Positions 1-9,304 of a DNA stretch of 64,000 nt are shown here, piece after piece. The notes below the pieces were generated by a model. It did no database searches. It saw only the letters and a list, made by a program, of their open reading frames with translations, and was not told the DNA's origin. Origin of the DNA: Physcousia sp015060555. Lineage in GTDB: Bacteria > Bacteroidota > Bacteroidia > Bacteroidales > Bacteroidaceae. Position 1 is the stretch's first letter; every line of letters starts with the position of its first letter. The stretch spans positions 43,743-107,742 of the forward strand of contig SUYG01000015.1 of NCBI GenBank assembly GCA_015060555.1, given 5' to 3'. The translations under genes and the position numbers were made by a program.

Positions 1-62
1 GAAATGCTCTGCAATAGGGCAAAAAGAGGATATTTTTTGTGCAAGTGAAAGAAAATTATTCG

Positions 63-70
63 TACCTTTG
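63..70 (+). promoter_or_regulatory. Promoter -7 element upstream of the zinc dehydrogenase gene
   Basis: TACCTTTG matches the Bacteroidetes sigma-ABfr -7 consensus TAnnTTTG. It lies about 80 bases before the dehydrogenase start, leaving a leader of roughly 75 bases. A T-rich TTTG-containing stretch around 33-39 could be the -33 element, although the spacing is slightly long. Confidence 0.6.
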
Positions 71-149
71 CAATCGCAAACCCGCAGGTGTCTGCCAACA
101 ACCCTGAGGAGGCAATGAAGAAGAACAAAGTTTAAAGCTACTGGATATA

Positions 150-1193
150 ATGAAAGCATTACAGATTACTGACACCAAACAGCTCGAGGTCATCGAGCTT
201 TCTGCACCGCAGCCTGCCGCCGGTGAGGTGCTGCTGCGCATCAATTATGTAGGCTTCTGTGGCTCGGACCTCAATACGTTCCGTGGCCGCAACGCGTTGG
301 CGCTGAAGCCCGTCATCCCTGGGCATGAGATCAGTGCTACCGTAGAAAGGGTGGGAGAGGGTGTGCCGGCTAAGTTCCAGACGGGACAGGTCGTGACCGT
401 AGATCCCTATACCGCCTGCGGTAACTGTCCCAGCTGTCGCCGTCGCCGGTTCAATGCCTGCCAGCACAATGAGACGCTGGGTGTGCAGCGCCACGGTGCG
501 ATGCGCGAGTTCATCAGTGTGCCCTGGCAGAAGGTTATTCCGGCTGAGGGTCTGGCACCTCAGGATGTGGCGTTGATAGAGCCCATGAGCGTTGGCTTCC
601 ACGCTGTGGATCGCGGACAGGTGACAGACAGCGACACGGTGCTGGTGATTGGCTGCGGCATGATTGGCGTGGGTGCCATCGTGCGTGCCAGTCTGCGTGG
701 CGCCACCGTGATTGCCATGGATCTCGATGATGAGAAGCTGGCGCTGGCACATGAGCTCGGCGCTGCAGCCACCGTGAACAGCGGCACCGAGGATGTCCAC
801 GCCCGTCTGCAGGAGCTGACAGATGGTGCCGGTCCCGATGTCGTCATCGAAGCTGTAGGCGCAACGCCTACTTACAACTGTGCCGTCAACGAGGTGGCCT
901 TCACGGGGCGTATCGTCTGCATCGGCTATGCTCCTGGCGATGTGCCTCTGCCCACCCGTTTCTTTGTGCAGAAGGAATTGGACATTCGCGGTTCGCGCAA
1001 TGCTTTGCCCGACGACTTCCGTGCTGTAATCCGTTACTTGCGTCGTGGCACCTGCCCCACCGCCCGTCTCATCTCAGGCATTGTTAAGCCCGAAGAGGCC
1101 GCACAGGCTATGGCCGCCTGGGATGCCGCACCAGGTAAAGTGTTCCGCATTTTAGTGAAATTCGATAACGAAAACGGAAGTGGAAACGAATAA
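150..1193 (+). CDS. Zinc-dependent medium-chain alcohol dehydrogenase, probably acting on a sugar acid
   Basis: 347 aa, the usual length for the zinc MDR family. Catalytic zinc ligands are visible at Cys37 (GFCGSD) and in the GHE motif near residue 58. The structural-zinc cluster CGNCPSC plus a fourth Cys follows near residues 90-105, and the Rossmann motif IGCGMIG near 170. Family members oxidise secondary alcohols of polyols and sugar acids with NAD(P). The next gene is tagaturonate reductase and altronate dehydratase lies further down, so I infer a role in feeding L-galactonate- or L-gulonate-type acids into the uronate pathway. The sequence alone cannot fix the substrate. ATG start; a promoter motif lies upstream. 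Confidence 0.75.
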   Translation: MKALQITDTKQLEVIELSAPQPAAGEVLLRINYVGFCGSDLNTFRGRNALALKPVIPGHEISATVERVGEGVPAKFQTGQVVTVDPYTACGNCPSCRRRRFNACQHNETLGVQRHGAMREFISVPWQKVIPAEGLAPQDVALIEPMSVGFHAVDRGQVTDSDTVLVIGCGMIGVGAIVRASLRGATVIAMDLDDEKLALAHELGAAATVNSGTEDVHARLQELTDGAGPDVVIEAVGATPTYNCAVNEVAFTGRIVCIGYAPGDVPLPTRFFVQKELDIRGSRNALPDDFRAVIRYLRRGTCPTARLISGIVKPEEAAQAMAAWDAAPGKVFRILVKFDNENGSGNE

Positions 1194-1412
1194 TCGTAAT
1201 TAACGTAATAATCAGGCAATGAGAAAGAAAAGCAATGTGCAACAATGCCCAACAATTTCGTTCCAATAATGAATAGAAATATTATTCTTGGATTAAATTT
1301 TTGCGTATTCTTGCTCATTGTTTTTTTTAATGCTCATGGGACGTACACCTGAACAATGATGTTAATGACAGTAATTTGTGTCCATAAAAACGAAAACTAA
1401 AACGATAACAAC

Positions 1413-2930
1413 ATGCAAGAACTCAACATCACCACCGCTCCCAAGGCACAGCGCCCTGAGCGCATCATACAATTTGGCGAAGGCAACTTTCTTCGCGCTT
1501 TCATAGATTGGATTGTCCAACAAATGAACAAAGCCTCTGTCTGGCCAGATCTCCCCTCCAATGGGGAGGGGCTGGGGGCTGGGGCTTCTGTCGTCATTGT
1601 GCAACCCATTGCACAGGGCATGGTAGAGCGTCTGCAGGCACAGGACTGCCTCTACCATGTGAACCTGCAGGGTCTCATCGACGGTCAGGCCGTGAACTCG
1701 CTTGAGATGATAGAGAGCGTCAGTCGCACCGTAAACCCTTATGCCGACCATGCTGCTTTCCTGGCACTGGCCGCGCAGCCCGACGTGCGCTTTGTCATCT
1801 CCAACACCACCGAGGCAGGCATCGCCTTCGACCCCGCCTGCCGGCTGAACGATGCGCCGCCCGCCTCTTATCCCGGCAAGCTCACACAGCTGCTCTACCA
1901 CCGCTTCCGTGCTTTCAATGGCGACCCTGCCAAAGGACTTATCATCATGCCTTGCGAACTCATCTTCCAAAATGGTCATCACCTTGTGGATTGCATCCGC
2001 AAGTATATTGAGCTGTGGAAAGAAGACCTCGGGGCAGACTTCGAGGCGTTCCGCCAATGGTTTGAGCAATCGTGTTATGTCTGTGCTACACTGGTGGACC
2101 GCATCGTGCCCGGCTTCCCGCGCAAGGATATCGACGCCATCCAGCAGAAAGTCGGCTATGCCGACCAGATGGTGGTTCAGGCAGAGGCTTTCCACCTGTG
2201 GGTAATCGAGACCGCAGCCAACCTGCCTCTCGAGCAGTTGGCACGGGAGTTCCCTGCCGACAAGGCTGGCCTGCACGTCATCTTCACCCATGATGAGTCG
2301 CCCTACCATGAGCGCAAGGTGACGCTCTTGAATGGTCCGCACACCGTCCTCTCGCCTGTCGCCTTCCTGGCAGGACTCAACATTGTGCGCGATGCTTGCC
2401 AGCATGAGATCATCGGGCCCTTCATCCGCCGTGTGATGTACGATGAATTACTGCCGACGTTGAACCTCCCCGAGGATGAGCTGCGCCACTTCGCCGACGA
2501 CGTGATGGAGCGCTTCTGCAACCCCTTCGTCGATCACCAGCTCACAAGCATCATGCTCAACTCGTTCCCGAAGTTCCAGACACGTGACCTGCCCGGTCTG
2601 AAGACCTACCTTGAACGCAAGGGTACATTGCCAAAGGGCATTGTCCTCGGCCTTGCCGCAATCTGCGTCTATTATCGTGGAGGCGAACGACCTGACGGCA
2701 CGGCCATTCAACCTAACGATGACCCGCGTATCATGCAGCTGCTTGCAGAGCTGTGGCAGACGGGCGACACCCGCAAAGTGGCCGAGGGCGTTCTCGCTGC
2801 CAAGGACCTCATCTGGCACGAGCACGGCGACCTCAATACCATCCCCGGCCTCACCGACCTCCTCACGCAGAGCATCGACAGCATCCTGGAGCGTGGAATG
2901 ATGGAGACCGTTAGGCAGTTGATGGCTTAG
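1413..2930 (+). CDS. uxaB: Tagaturonate reductase (altronate oxidoreductase)
   Basis: 505 aa, mannitol dehydrogenase superfamily. It interconverts D-tagaturonate and D-altronate with NADH in galacturonate catabolism. The N-terminal FGEGNFLRAF stretch (about residues 20-30) is the family's nucleotide-binding signature. ERKVTLLNGPH (near residue 300) carries the catalytic Lys, Asn and His. Around residues 45-59 there is an extra Pro/Gly-rich segment (DLPSNGEGLGAGA) encoded by a GC-rich palindromic repeat at 1551-1585; I infer an in-frame insertion between the first helix and the next strand. The neighbour uxaA supports the assignment. Translation starts at ATG after an A-rich leader. Confidence 0.9.
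   Translation: MQELNITTAPKAQRPERIIQFGEGNFLRAFIDWIVQQMNKASVWPDLPSNGEGLGAGASVVIVQPIAQGMVERLQAQDCLYHVNLQGLIDGQAVNSLEMIESVSRTVNPYADHAAFLALAAQPDVRFVISNTTEAGIAFDPACRLNDAPPASYPGKLTQLLYHRFRAFNGDPAKGLIIMPCELIFQNGHHLVDCIRKYIELWKEDLGADFEAFRQWFEQSCYVCATLVDRIVPGFPRKDIDAIQQKVGYADQMVVQAEAFHLWVIETAANLPLEQLAREFPADKAGLHVIFTHDESPYHERKVTLLNGPHTVLSPVAFLAGLNIVRDACQHEIIGPFIRRVMYDELLPTLNLPEDELRHFADDVMERFCNPFVDHQLTSIMLNSFPKFQTRDLPGLKTYLERKGTLPKGIVLGLAAICVYYRGGERPDGTAIQPNDDPRIMQLLAELWQTGDTRKVAEGVLAAKDLIWHEHGDLNTIPGLTDLLTQSIDSILERGMMETVRQLMA
1551..1585 (+). repeat. GC-rich palindromic element inserted in frame in uxaB
   Basis: A 7-bp stem (CCCCTCC with GGAGGGG, 1553-1559 and 1565-1571) is followed by a G-rich tail with repeated CTGGGG. 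It encodes DLPSNGEGLGAGA. The same type of sequence recurs in uxaA, murD, cysS, ispG and purE in this window. Confidence 0.75.
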
Positions 2931-2970
2931 TCAGGCTCCTCATCAAAAACTAAAGAACCATTCAAGCATC

Positions 2971-5919
2971 ATGAGATATTTAAAGCCTTTTGTGCTCGGG
3001 GTTGTGCTGTCGTGCAGCCTGCCGTTGTTGGCTAAGGTGGCCTATCAGAGTGCCAACGTCCGTTTCACCCTCATTGACGAGGGTACAGTGCGTTTGGAGT
3101 ATGCTCCCGATGGGAAGTTTGTGGATAATAAGAGCTTTATGGCCGTTATCCGCGAGTACCTTGACGTTCCATACACCATCAAGGACAACAGCAAGCAGGT
3201 GGTTATCACAACTGCAAAACTGAAACTGGTGTATAAGAAAGGTACAGGCCCTCTCAGTGCCGACAACTTGACTATCAGCAGCACGAAGGCGATTTCCACC
3301 CCGTTTATGTGGAAGCCCGGGACTCCGCAAAAGGGAAACCTGAAAGGAACCTATCGCACCTTGGACGGCTACGACGGAGCAGAATATCAGTATGCAAACC
3401 CCAAACATGATATGCCCATCGAGGACGGCATCCTTGCTACCGACGGCTGGACGTTTATTGACGACAGCAAGCGTTTGCTTTTCGATGGTGACAAGGATTG
3501 GGAATGGGTCACAGAACGCAAGAGTGCAGAAGGGGCACAAGACTGGTATTTCATGGCTTATGGTCACGACTACAAGAGCGCATTGCTCTCATATACCAAA
3601 TTCGCAGGCAAAGTTCCCCTTCCCCCGCGCTATGCCTTCGGTTACTGGTGGAGCCGCTATTGGAGCTACAGCGACCAGGATTTCCGCAACCTCATAGCCG
3701 GCTTCCGACAGCTGGACCTGCCGCTTGACGTGCTCGTCATAGATATGGACTGGCATCCCATCAGTCCCGAGGCTGGTGGCGGATGGACAGGCTGGGACTG
3801 GAACGAACGTCTGTTCCCGGACTACAAAAAGTTCCTGAAATATCTCGACGAACAGGGCGTGAAGGCCACTATGAACCTTCATCCAGCTGATGGCGTGCGT
3901 CCTTATGAGAAGAAATATAAGGAATTCATGCAGCGCTTAGGCAAGGACGATGGCAAGACCTACGAGTGGCTGGGCTCTGACAAGCGTTACGTGACAGCCC
4001 TTTTCGACACATATCTTCATCCTTATATGGACGAAGGCGTTGACTTCTGGTGGCTCGACTGGCAGCAGTGGGAAAAAGACCGTGCCATAAAGAGTCTGGA
4101 TAATGTGTTCTGGTGCAATTACATCTGGTTCTCAGACATGGAACACAACGGCCAGAAGCGTCCTGTGCTATACCATCGTTGGGGCGGACTGGGCAACCAC
4201 CGTTACCAAATCGGCTTCTCGGGCGATTCCTACATTACTTGGAAGAGCCTGAAGTTCCTGCCCTATTTCAATGCCACCGCTTCCAACGTGCTCTATGGCT
4301 ACTGGAGCCACGACATAGGCGGGCATCAGAGTCTGAAGCACGGCACACCTGTTGAGCCGCAACTCTATACCCGTGCCATGCAGATGGGACAGTACTTGCC
4401 CATCATCCGTTCGCATAGCACTAAGGATCCCAGCCTTAACAAGGAGCCCTGGGCCTTTGATCAGACAACACAGCAAAGGCTTGCCAACGTCATCAACGGC
4501 CGTTACGCGCTCGTACCTTATATCTATACCATGGCACGCAAGACCTACGAAACGGGTATTTCGCTATGCCGCCCCCTCTACTACGACAGCCCCGAGGCCA
4601 AGGAGGCTTACGAATACAACGAGGAATATATGTTTGGCGACAATATGCTCATAGCCCCCGTCACCGATGAGGTGGACCAAGAGAGTGGTTATGCCACTGT
4701 TAAGCTATGGCTCCCTGCCGGTGAATGGTTGGAATATGAGACCGGTGAGATGCTTCACGGTGGCAAAACATACGAGCGCAGTTTCACGATGGATGAATAT
4801 CCGGTTTATGTTAAAGCTGGCAGTATCCTGCCTTATTACGGAAAACTGAAGAACCTCTCAGGCACGGAACAGGCTGTTACGGTTCGTGTCTTCCCCGGCC
4901 AGGACAAGGGCGAGTTCCAACTCTACGAAGATAATGGTGAGGATAAGAACTATGTTACGGAGTATGCCGTCACACCGCTTTCCTACGTTCGTCAGGATGG
5001 CAAACTGAAAGTGACGATAGGTTCACGCAAGGGGCAATACAAGGATATGCCGGCTCAACGGCGGTACTCCGTGGCGCTGCCTTGTCAGAAGGCGCCCCTG
5101 AGTGTGACTTCACAAGGCAAGCAGTTGCCCTTCACCTACGACGGAATGAATCTTGAAACCACCATTGACCTTGGCATGGTCAACTGCGCCACTGGCACAG
5201 ACATAGAGATAGAAATGCCTCAGGAATCGGCCCTCACAGATGGCTTAAAGGCTCAGTTCCGTCACATCCAGACCGTCGTTCACGACTTCAAGCAACACGA
5301 AGCTGGTATGGTTTATACTGAAGACTTCGGATTCTTGGAAGCCGCACCGCTGCGCCTTTCCTATCATCCCGAGAAGCAGGATGAGACGCTCAGCACTTTC
5401 CGCGAGAAATACCAGCGTATTTCCCAAGTGCTCATTGGTCAGATGGGCATCGCCGATAATTACAAGCGTGCCGTGAAGTTGCTTAACACAAAGAACGTAC
5501 TCGCAGATGTCGATGCAACCGCTTTCCAAGCAAACGGCAAGACGGGTTTCAGTATCCGCTTCTTCAACAATAAAACGCTCGCAGGCAATGCTGTTGCCAC
5601 GGCTCATTTTGAGAAGATGGACGCTTTCTGGAGTCAGAACCCATGCGATGGCGTTACTGCCGACGGCTGGAGCCTGATTGCAGAGAGTGAGTTCACAGCT
5701 CCTGATACAGGCGAGTTCATCTTCCACATTGCAGGCGACGACGGCTACCGTCTTTTCGTCGACGGCCAGCAGCTTTGTGCTGATTGGGGCGACCACTCCG
5801 AGACATCGCGCATCGCTACTCTCAAGACAACCAAGGGCCAGAAGCACTCGATTCGCATTGAATACTACGACAACGAGTACAACGGCAACTTACGCCTGAA
5901 GGTGATGACCGTTAAGTGA
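2971..5919 (+). CDS. Secreted GH31 alpha-glucosidase/alpha-xylosidase with C-terminal PA14 domain
   Basis: 982 aa. An N-terminal signal peptide (residues 1-22, ending near LLAKV) points to export. A GH31 N-terminal beta-sandwich is followed by the TIM barrel. The nucleophile is probably Asp363 in WWLDWQQW and the acid/base Asp419 in GFSGDSYITW. From about residue 850 a PA14-like domain follows (AGDDGYRLFVDG, then a WGDHS stretch), typical of carbohydrate-binding modules. GH31 enzymes release alpha-linked glucose or xylose from oligosaccharides. Its place between uxaB and uxaA suggests co-use with pectic or hemicellulosic side chains. It starts 40 bases after uxaB and is probably co-transcribed. 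Confidence 0.88.
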   Translation: MRYLKPFVLGVVLSCSLPLLAKVAYQSANVRFTLIDEGTVRLEYAPDGKFVDNKSFMAVIREYLDVPYTIKDNSKQVVITTAKLKLVYKKGTGPLSADNLTISSTKAISTPFMWKPGTPQKGNLKGTYRTLDGYDGAEYQYANPKHDMPIEDGILATDGWTFIDDSKRLLFDGDKDWEWVTERKSAEGAQDWYFMAYGHDYKSALLSYTKFAGKVPLPPRYAFGYWWSRYWSYSDQDFRNLIAGFRQLDLPLDVLVIDMDWHPISPEAGGGWTGWDWNERLFPDYKKFLKYLDEQGVKATMNLHPADGVRPYEKKYKEFMQRLGKDDGKTYEWLGSDKRYVTALFDTYLHPYMDEGVDFWWLDWQQWEKDRAIKSLDNVFWCNYIWFSDMEHNGQKRPVLYHRWGGLGNHRYQIGFSGDSYITWKSLKFLPYFNATASNVLYGYWSHDIGGHQSLKHGTPVEPQLYTRAMQMGQYLPIIRSHSTKDPSLNKEPWAFDQTTQQRLANVINGRYALVPYIYTMARKTYETGISLCRPLYYDSPEAKEAYEYNEEYMFGDNMLIAPVTDEVDQESGYATVKLWLPAGEWLEYETGEMLHGGKTYERSFTMDEYPVYVKAGSILPYYGKLKNLSGTEQAVTVRVFPGQDKGEFQLYEDNGEDKNYVTEYAVTPLSYVRQDGKLKVTIGSRKGQYKDMPAQRRYSVALPCQKAPLSVTSQGKQLPFTYDGMNLETTIDLGMVNCATGTDIEIEMPQESALTDGLKAQFRHIQTVVHDFKQHEAGMVYTEDFGFLEAAPLRLSYHPEKQDETLSTFREKYQRISQVLIGQMGIADNYKRAVKLLNTKNVLADVDATAFQANGKTGFSIRFFNNKTLAGNAVATAHFEKMDAFWSQNPCDGVTADGWSLIAESEFTAPDTGEFIFHIAGDDGYRLFVDGQQLCADWGDHSETSRIATLKTTKGQKHSIRIEYYDNEYNGNLRLKVMTVK

Positions 5920-5943
5920 AATTGATTATTGATTTCCAATACA

Positions 5944-6233
5944 ATGATACGTACACTTTTGCTCTTGCTTACCGCGGTCCTCTGTGGTTTTGGATGGAGC
6001 AGCAGCGATGGGGCTCTGTCGGTTGCCGCGTCTCAATCGGCAAAGGATAGCATCGGGGTCCCCGACGGCTATCGTCTCGTCTGGCACGATGAGTTTGAGC
6101 AGGACACGGTACTCAACGCCGAGGACTGGACCCATGAAGTAGGGGCGGCAACTGGGGCGGCTCACAGGGAGTGGATGAACGTGCCTTGCCAGCCACGATG
6201 GAAGTGGAATATGTCCGTGTTTTCCAGAAGTAA
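5944..6233 (+). pseudogene. Relic of a GH16 beta-glucanase with the catalytic core deleted
   Basis: The start codon at 5944 opens a signal peptide (MIRTLLLLLTAVLCG), then the typical GH16 N-terminus GYRLVWHDEFEQ and EDWTHEVG. After 6141 the reading frame changes. In the shifted frame the sequence continues GGNWGGSQGVDERALP and MEVEYVRVFQK, followed by TAA at 6231-6233, which is the usual GH16 C-terminus. About 180 residues carrying the catalytic ExDxxE motif are missing. The join falls in G-rich sequence (GGGGCGGC, 6142-6149), consistent with deletion between short GGC/GGG repeats. In the original frame translation runs to 6237. It cannot be active. Confidence 0.8.
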
Positions 6234-6249
6234 ATAAGACCAACATACT

Positions 6250-7770
6250 ATGAGAGATTTTCTGCAAATACATCCCGCTGATACTGTGGCCGTGGCGCTG
6301 CAGCCGCTTTCGACGGGCTATGCTGTTGACATCAACGGCCAATGCATTACGCTGAGTTCTGATATATCCCAAGGTCAAAAGTTCGCGCTGTGCGATATAG
6401 CTGAAGGCGAGGATGTCATCAAATATGGCTATCCCATTGGTCACGCCACACGAGCCATAGCTAAAGGCGAGTTGGTGGACCACCACAATCTGGCAACCAA
6501 CCTTAGTGGAACGATAGATTATAAGGGTATCTTACCCAGCTCCTCCCCCCTCCCTCATGGCGAAGGGGCCGTGGAAGAGGCTACCTCTTTTCTTGGCTAT
6601 CTCCGATCCGATGGTCAAGTCGGCATCCGCAATGACATTTGGGTCATCCCCACTGTCGGCTGCGTCAATGGAATCTGTAAGCAGATTTCGGAAAGAGCGA
6701 CTCAGCAATTGTCCACAACGCAGGGCTCATTATCTATTCATCATTTCCCCCATCCCTTTGGCTGCTCCCAACTTGGCGACGACCACGAGAATACGCGTAA
6801 GATACTTCGCGATATGGTGCTGCACCCCAATGCAGGCGGTGTCCTGGTAGTGGGCCTTGGCTGCGAGAACAACCAGCCGCGCGAGTTTGAGAAATTGCTG
6901 GGCGACTACGATCGCCAGCGCATCCGCTTCCTCGTCTCGCAGGAAGTGGAGGGCGACGAGGTGGAAGCGGGTGTGGAGATTGTCAAGGAGCTCTATACCC
7001 AAGCGCAGGCCTACGAGCGTGTATCCGTACCTATTTCAAAGCTACGCATAGGTCTTAAATGCGGCGGCTCTGATGGTCTCTCAGGAATCACCGCCAACCC
7101 GTTGCTGGGCTGCTTCTCCGACTGGCTTTGTGCGCAGGGTGGAACCACCATCCTGACAGAAGTGCCTGAGATGTTTGGTGCAGAGCACCTTCTCATGCAA
7201 CGCGCCATCTCCGATGACGTTCTGCAGGCCACCATCCGTCTCATCAACGACTTCAAGGAATACTACCTCAGCCATGGTCAGCCCGTCGGCGAGAATCCTT
7301 CACCCGGCAATAAGGCCGGCGGCATCTCAACCCTCGAAGAGAAGGCGCTCGGCTGCACGCAGAAGTCTGGCTCTTCGCCTGTCGTAGGAGTGCTGAAGTA
7401 TGGCGAACGCCTCCATTCTTCATTGAGCCCGTCGGGGCTATTCCTCCTCTGTGCTCCCGGCAACGACCTTGTGGCCTCAACAGCGTTGGCTGCTGCCGGC
7501 TGCCAGCTGGTTTTGTTCACCACGGGGCGCGGCACACCATTCTCCACGTTCGTCCCGACTTTGAAGGTTGCTACAAACAGCGAGCTGTACCGCCGTAAGC
7601 CCCATTGGATGGACTTCAATGCAGGCGTCCTTCTGGATGATGTGCCGATGGAGGAACTTGTTAAGCGCTTTGTTGCTCTCATCCTCGATGTCGCTAACGG
7701 ACAGCCGGTGAAAGCAGAACTTTCCGGTACACCCGAGTTCGCCATCTGGAAGAATGGCGTTACGCTGTGA
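6250..7770 (+). CDS. uxaA: Altronate dehydratase
   Basis: 506 aa. It dehydrates D-altronate to 2-keto-3-deoxy-D-gluconate. The N-terminal SAF domain (residues 1-90) is followed by the UxaA/GarD catalytic region, with PHPFGCSQLGDDHENT near residue 165, GLGCENNQ near 205, GLKCGGSDG near 270, and the ENPSPGNKAGG stretch near 350. The linker between the two parts (about residues 97-108) contains SPLPHGEG, encoded by a GC-rich palindromic element at 6541-6575. It begins 17 bases after the GH16 relic and ends 13 bases before convergent dgt. Together with uxaB it makes the lower galacturonate branch; uxaC, kdgK and kdgA are not in the window. Confidence 0.92.
   Translation: MRDFLQIHPADTVAVALQPLSTGYAVDINGQCITLSSDISQGQKFALCDIAEGEDVIKYGYPIGHATRAIAKGELVDHHNLATNLSGTIDYKGILPSSSPLPHGEGAVEEATSFLGYLRSDGQVGIRNDIWVIPTVGCVNGICKQISERATQQLSTTQGSLSIHHFPHPFGCSQLGDDHENTRKILRDMVLHPNAGGVLVVGLGCENNQPREFEKLLGDYDRQRIRFLVSQEVEGDEVEAGVEIVKELYTQAQAYERVSVPISKLRIGLKCGGSDGLSGITANPLLGCFSDWLCAQGGTTILTEVPEMFGAEHLLMQRAISDDVLQATIRLINDFKEYYLSHGQPVGENPSPGNKAGGISTLEEKALGCTQKSGSSPVVGVLKYGERLHSSLSPSGLFLLCAPGNDLVASTALAAAGCQLVLFTTGRGTPFSTFVPTLKVATNSELYRRKPHWMDFNAGVLLDDVPMEELVKRFVALILDVANGQPVKAELSGTPEFAIWKNGVTL
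6541..6575 (+). repeat. GC-rich palindromic element inserted in frame in uxaA
   Basis: TCCTCCCCCCTCCCTCATGG followed by a G-rich arm (CGAAGGGGCC) forms an imperfect palindrome. It encodes the linker SSSPLPHGEGAV between the SAF and catalytic domains, a position that tolerates extra residues. Confidence 0.6.
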
Positions 7771-7783
7771 TGATGAGAAACCG

Positions 7784-9142
7784 TTAAATGATGGGGAAAC
7801 TCATACCGTTGATCTTGCGGTAGAAGTCGAGGGCATAGACATCTGTCATGCCTGAGATGTAGTCGAGGACAGCCATGAGGCGGTCGTAGAGACGAGGCGC
7901 ACAAATCTGGTACTGTCGCGAGACGCGGTTGATGAGGAGTTGCGAGTAGGCGCGGTCAGGGTGCATCGCAGCCTCCACCATCAGGTCGATGAGGAAGGTC
8001 ATGACGCGGAAACCGGCCAGTTCGATATCTACGACGTCCTTGGAGTGGTAGATATGTCCGTAGCTGGTGTGTGCACATGCTTCATAAGCCAGACGTGGCG
8101 TGTCGTCAATATGTTCGATGAGCGAACCTTCGAAACGACCGTCAAGAATCTCCTGTTCGTGATCGACGAAGGCTCGGACGCACTCGCCCTCCAGCATATT
8201 GATGACGCAGGAGCGGAGATAGACCACCTGCTCGTTGACATCATGAACGTCCAACTGCTGCAGGTTCTGCTTGATCTCATCGCGTCGTTTGGGAGAGAAG
8301 TAGGCCAAGAGCAGCTCCTTGACATCCGCCGTTGACAGGATCTTCAGCTTGTGGGCATCTTCAATATCCATGATCTCATAGCAGATGTCATCGGCAGCCT
8401 CTACGAGGTATGCCAGCGGGAAGCGGGCGTAGCAGAGTGTGCCTGGTGTGGACTCCCGGCGCAAGATTCCTAACTCATCGGCAATCTTCTGGTAGTCTTC
8501 GCGTTCGGCATCAAAGAAGCCAAACTTCTGGTGGTCACCGGCGAGGTCGCTGCAGAAGGGATATTTCACGATGGAGGCCAGTGTGCTGTAGGTCATCACG
8601 AAGCCTCCGCGACGGCGACCGTTGAAGTGGTGGGTGAGCAGACGGAGGGCGTTGGCGTTGCCGTCGAAATGCGTGAGGTCGTTCCACTGCGTGGGTGTGA
8701 GGCTGTCGCCCGTGACGGGGTCTTTGTAGGTCTGAAGCCAGCTGCCGTTGCCCTCGCTGAAATAGGTGGCGATGGCGCGCTCGCCGGAGTGTCCGAATGG
8801 CGGGTTGCCGAGGTCGTGGGCGAGGCAGGCGGCGCTGACGATGCTGCCGAGTTCGGTGAGGTGTGTGTCGCTCAGTTCAGGATGGCGTTCCAGCAGCAGG
8901 CGTGCGCTGTCGTTGCCCAGGGAGCGCCCTACGCTGGACACCTCCAGGCTGTGTGTCAGTCTGTTGTGGACGAAGATGGAGCCCGGAAGCGGGAACACCT
9001 GCGTCTTGTTCTGCAGACGGCGGAAGGGTGCCGAGAAGATGAGGCGGTCATAGTCGCGCTGGAATTCAGTGCGGTCGTCGGGTTGCTGTTTATGGCTCTC
9101 CAGGCCAAAGCGCTTGCTGCTGAGAAGTTGGGACCAAATCAT
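7784..9142 (-). CDS. dgt: Deoxyguanosinetriphosphate triphosphohydrolase-like protein
   Basis: 452 aa from ATG at 9142 (MIWSQLLSSKRFG). An ATG six codons upstream is possible, but its extra residues are not family-like. dGTPases hydrolyse dNTPs to nucleosides and tripolyphosphate. HD-domain residues are visible: His in NRLTHSLEVS near residue 65, and His-Asp in ACLAHDLGNPPFGHSGE near 115. The N-terminus REFQRDYDRLIFSAPFRR-like segment is characteristic. It is convergent with uxaA and divergent from the GH43-PL10 gene, with its own promoter motif at 9200-9207. Confidence 0.9.
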   Translation of the reverse strand: MIWSQLLSSKRFGLESHKQQPDDRTEFQRDYDRLIFSAPFRRLQNKTQVFPLPGSIFVHNRLTHSLEVSSVGRSLGNDSARLLLERHPELSDTHLTELGSIVSAACLAHDLGNPPFGHSGERAIATYFSEGNGSWLQTYKDPVTGDSLTPTQWNDLTHFDGNANALRLLTHHFNGRRRGGFVMTYSTLASIVKYPFCSDLAGDHQKFGFFDAEREDYQKIADELGILRRESTPGTLCYARFPLAYLVEAADDICYEIMDIEDAHKLKILSTADVKELLLAYFSPKRRDEIKQNLQQLDVHDVNEQVVYLRSCVINMLEGECVRAFVDHEQEILDGRFEGSLIEHIDDTPRLAYEACAHTSYGHIYHSKDVVDIELAGFRVMTFLIDLMVEAAMHPDRAYSQLLINRVSRQYQICAPRLYDRLMAVLDYISGMTDVYALDFYRKINGMSFPII

Positions 9143-9199
9143 CGTGAAGTAATGATTCAATTTTTAAGGGAAAAGTGCATATAGTGTTGTAAAACGATG

Positions 9200-9207
9200 C
9201 AAAAGTA
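9200..9207 (-). promoter_or_regulatory. Promoter -7 element for dgt
   Basis: The minus strand reads TACTTTTG, matching TAnnTTTG, about 58 bases before the preferred dgt start. It forms a divergent pair with the motif at 9250-9257. Confidence 0.6.
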
Positions 9208-9249
9208 ATTAAAAATATGATGAAAACACTTCATGAAAGAAAAAAAATG

Positions 9250-9257
9250 TACCTTTG
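9250..9257 (+). promoter_or_regulatory. Promoter -7 element for the GH43-PL10 gene
   Basis: TACCTTTG, 47 bases before the start codon of the pectin lyase fusion gene. Confidence 0.6.
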
Positions 9258-9304
9258 CGTCCGAAAAGTGGTAGTTAAAACAAAAAACATAAGAAACACG
9301 AATC

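Noticed and set aside
1362..2405. Long open frame on the minus strand opposite uxaB
   Set aside because: It is a mirror frame of the well-supported uxaB gene and has no recognisable protein family.
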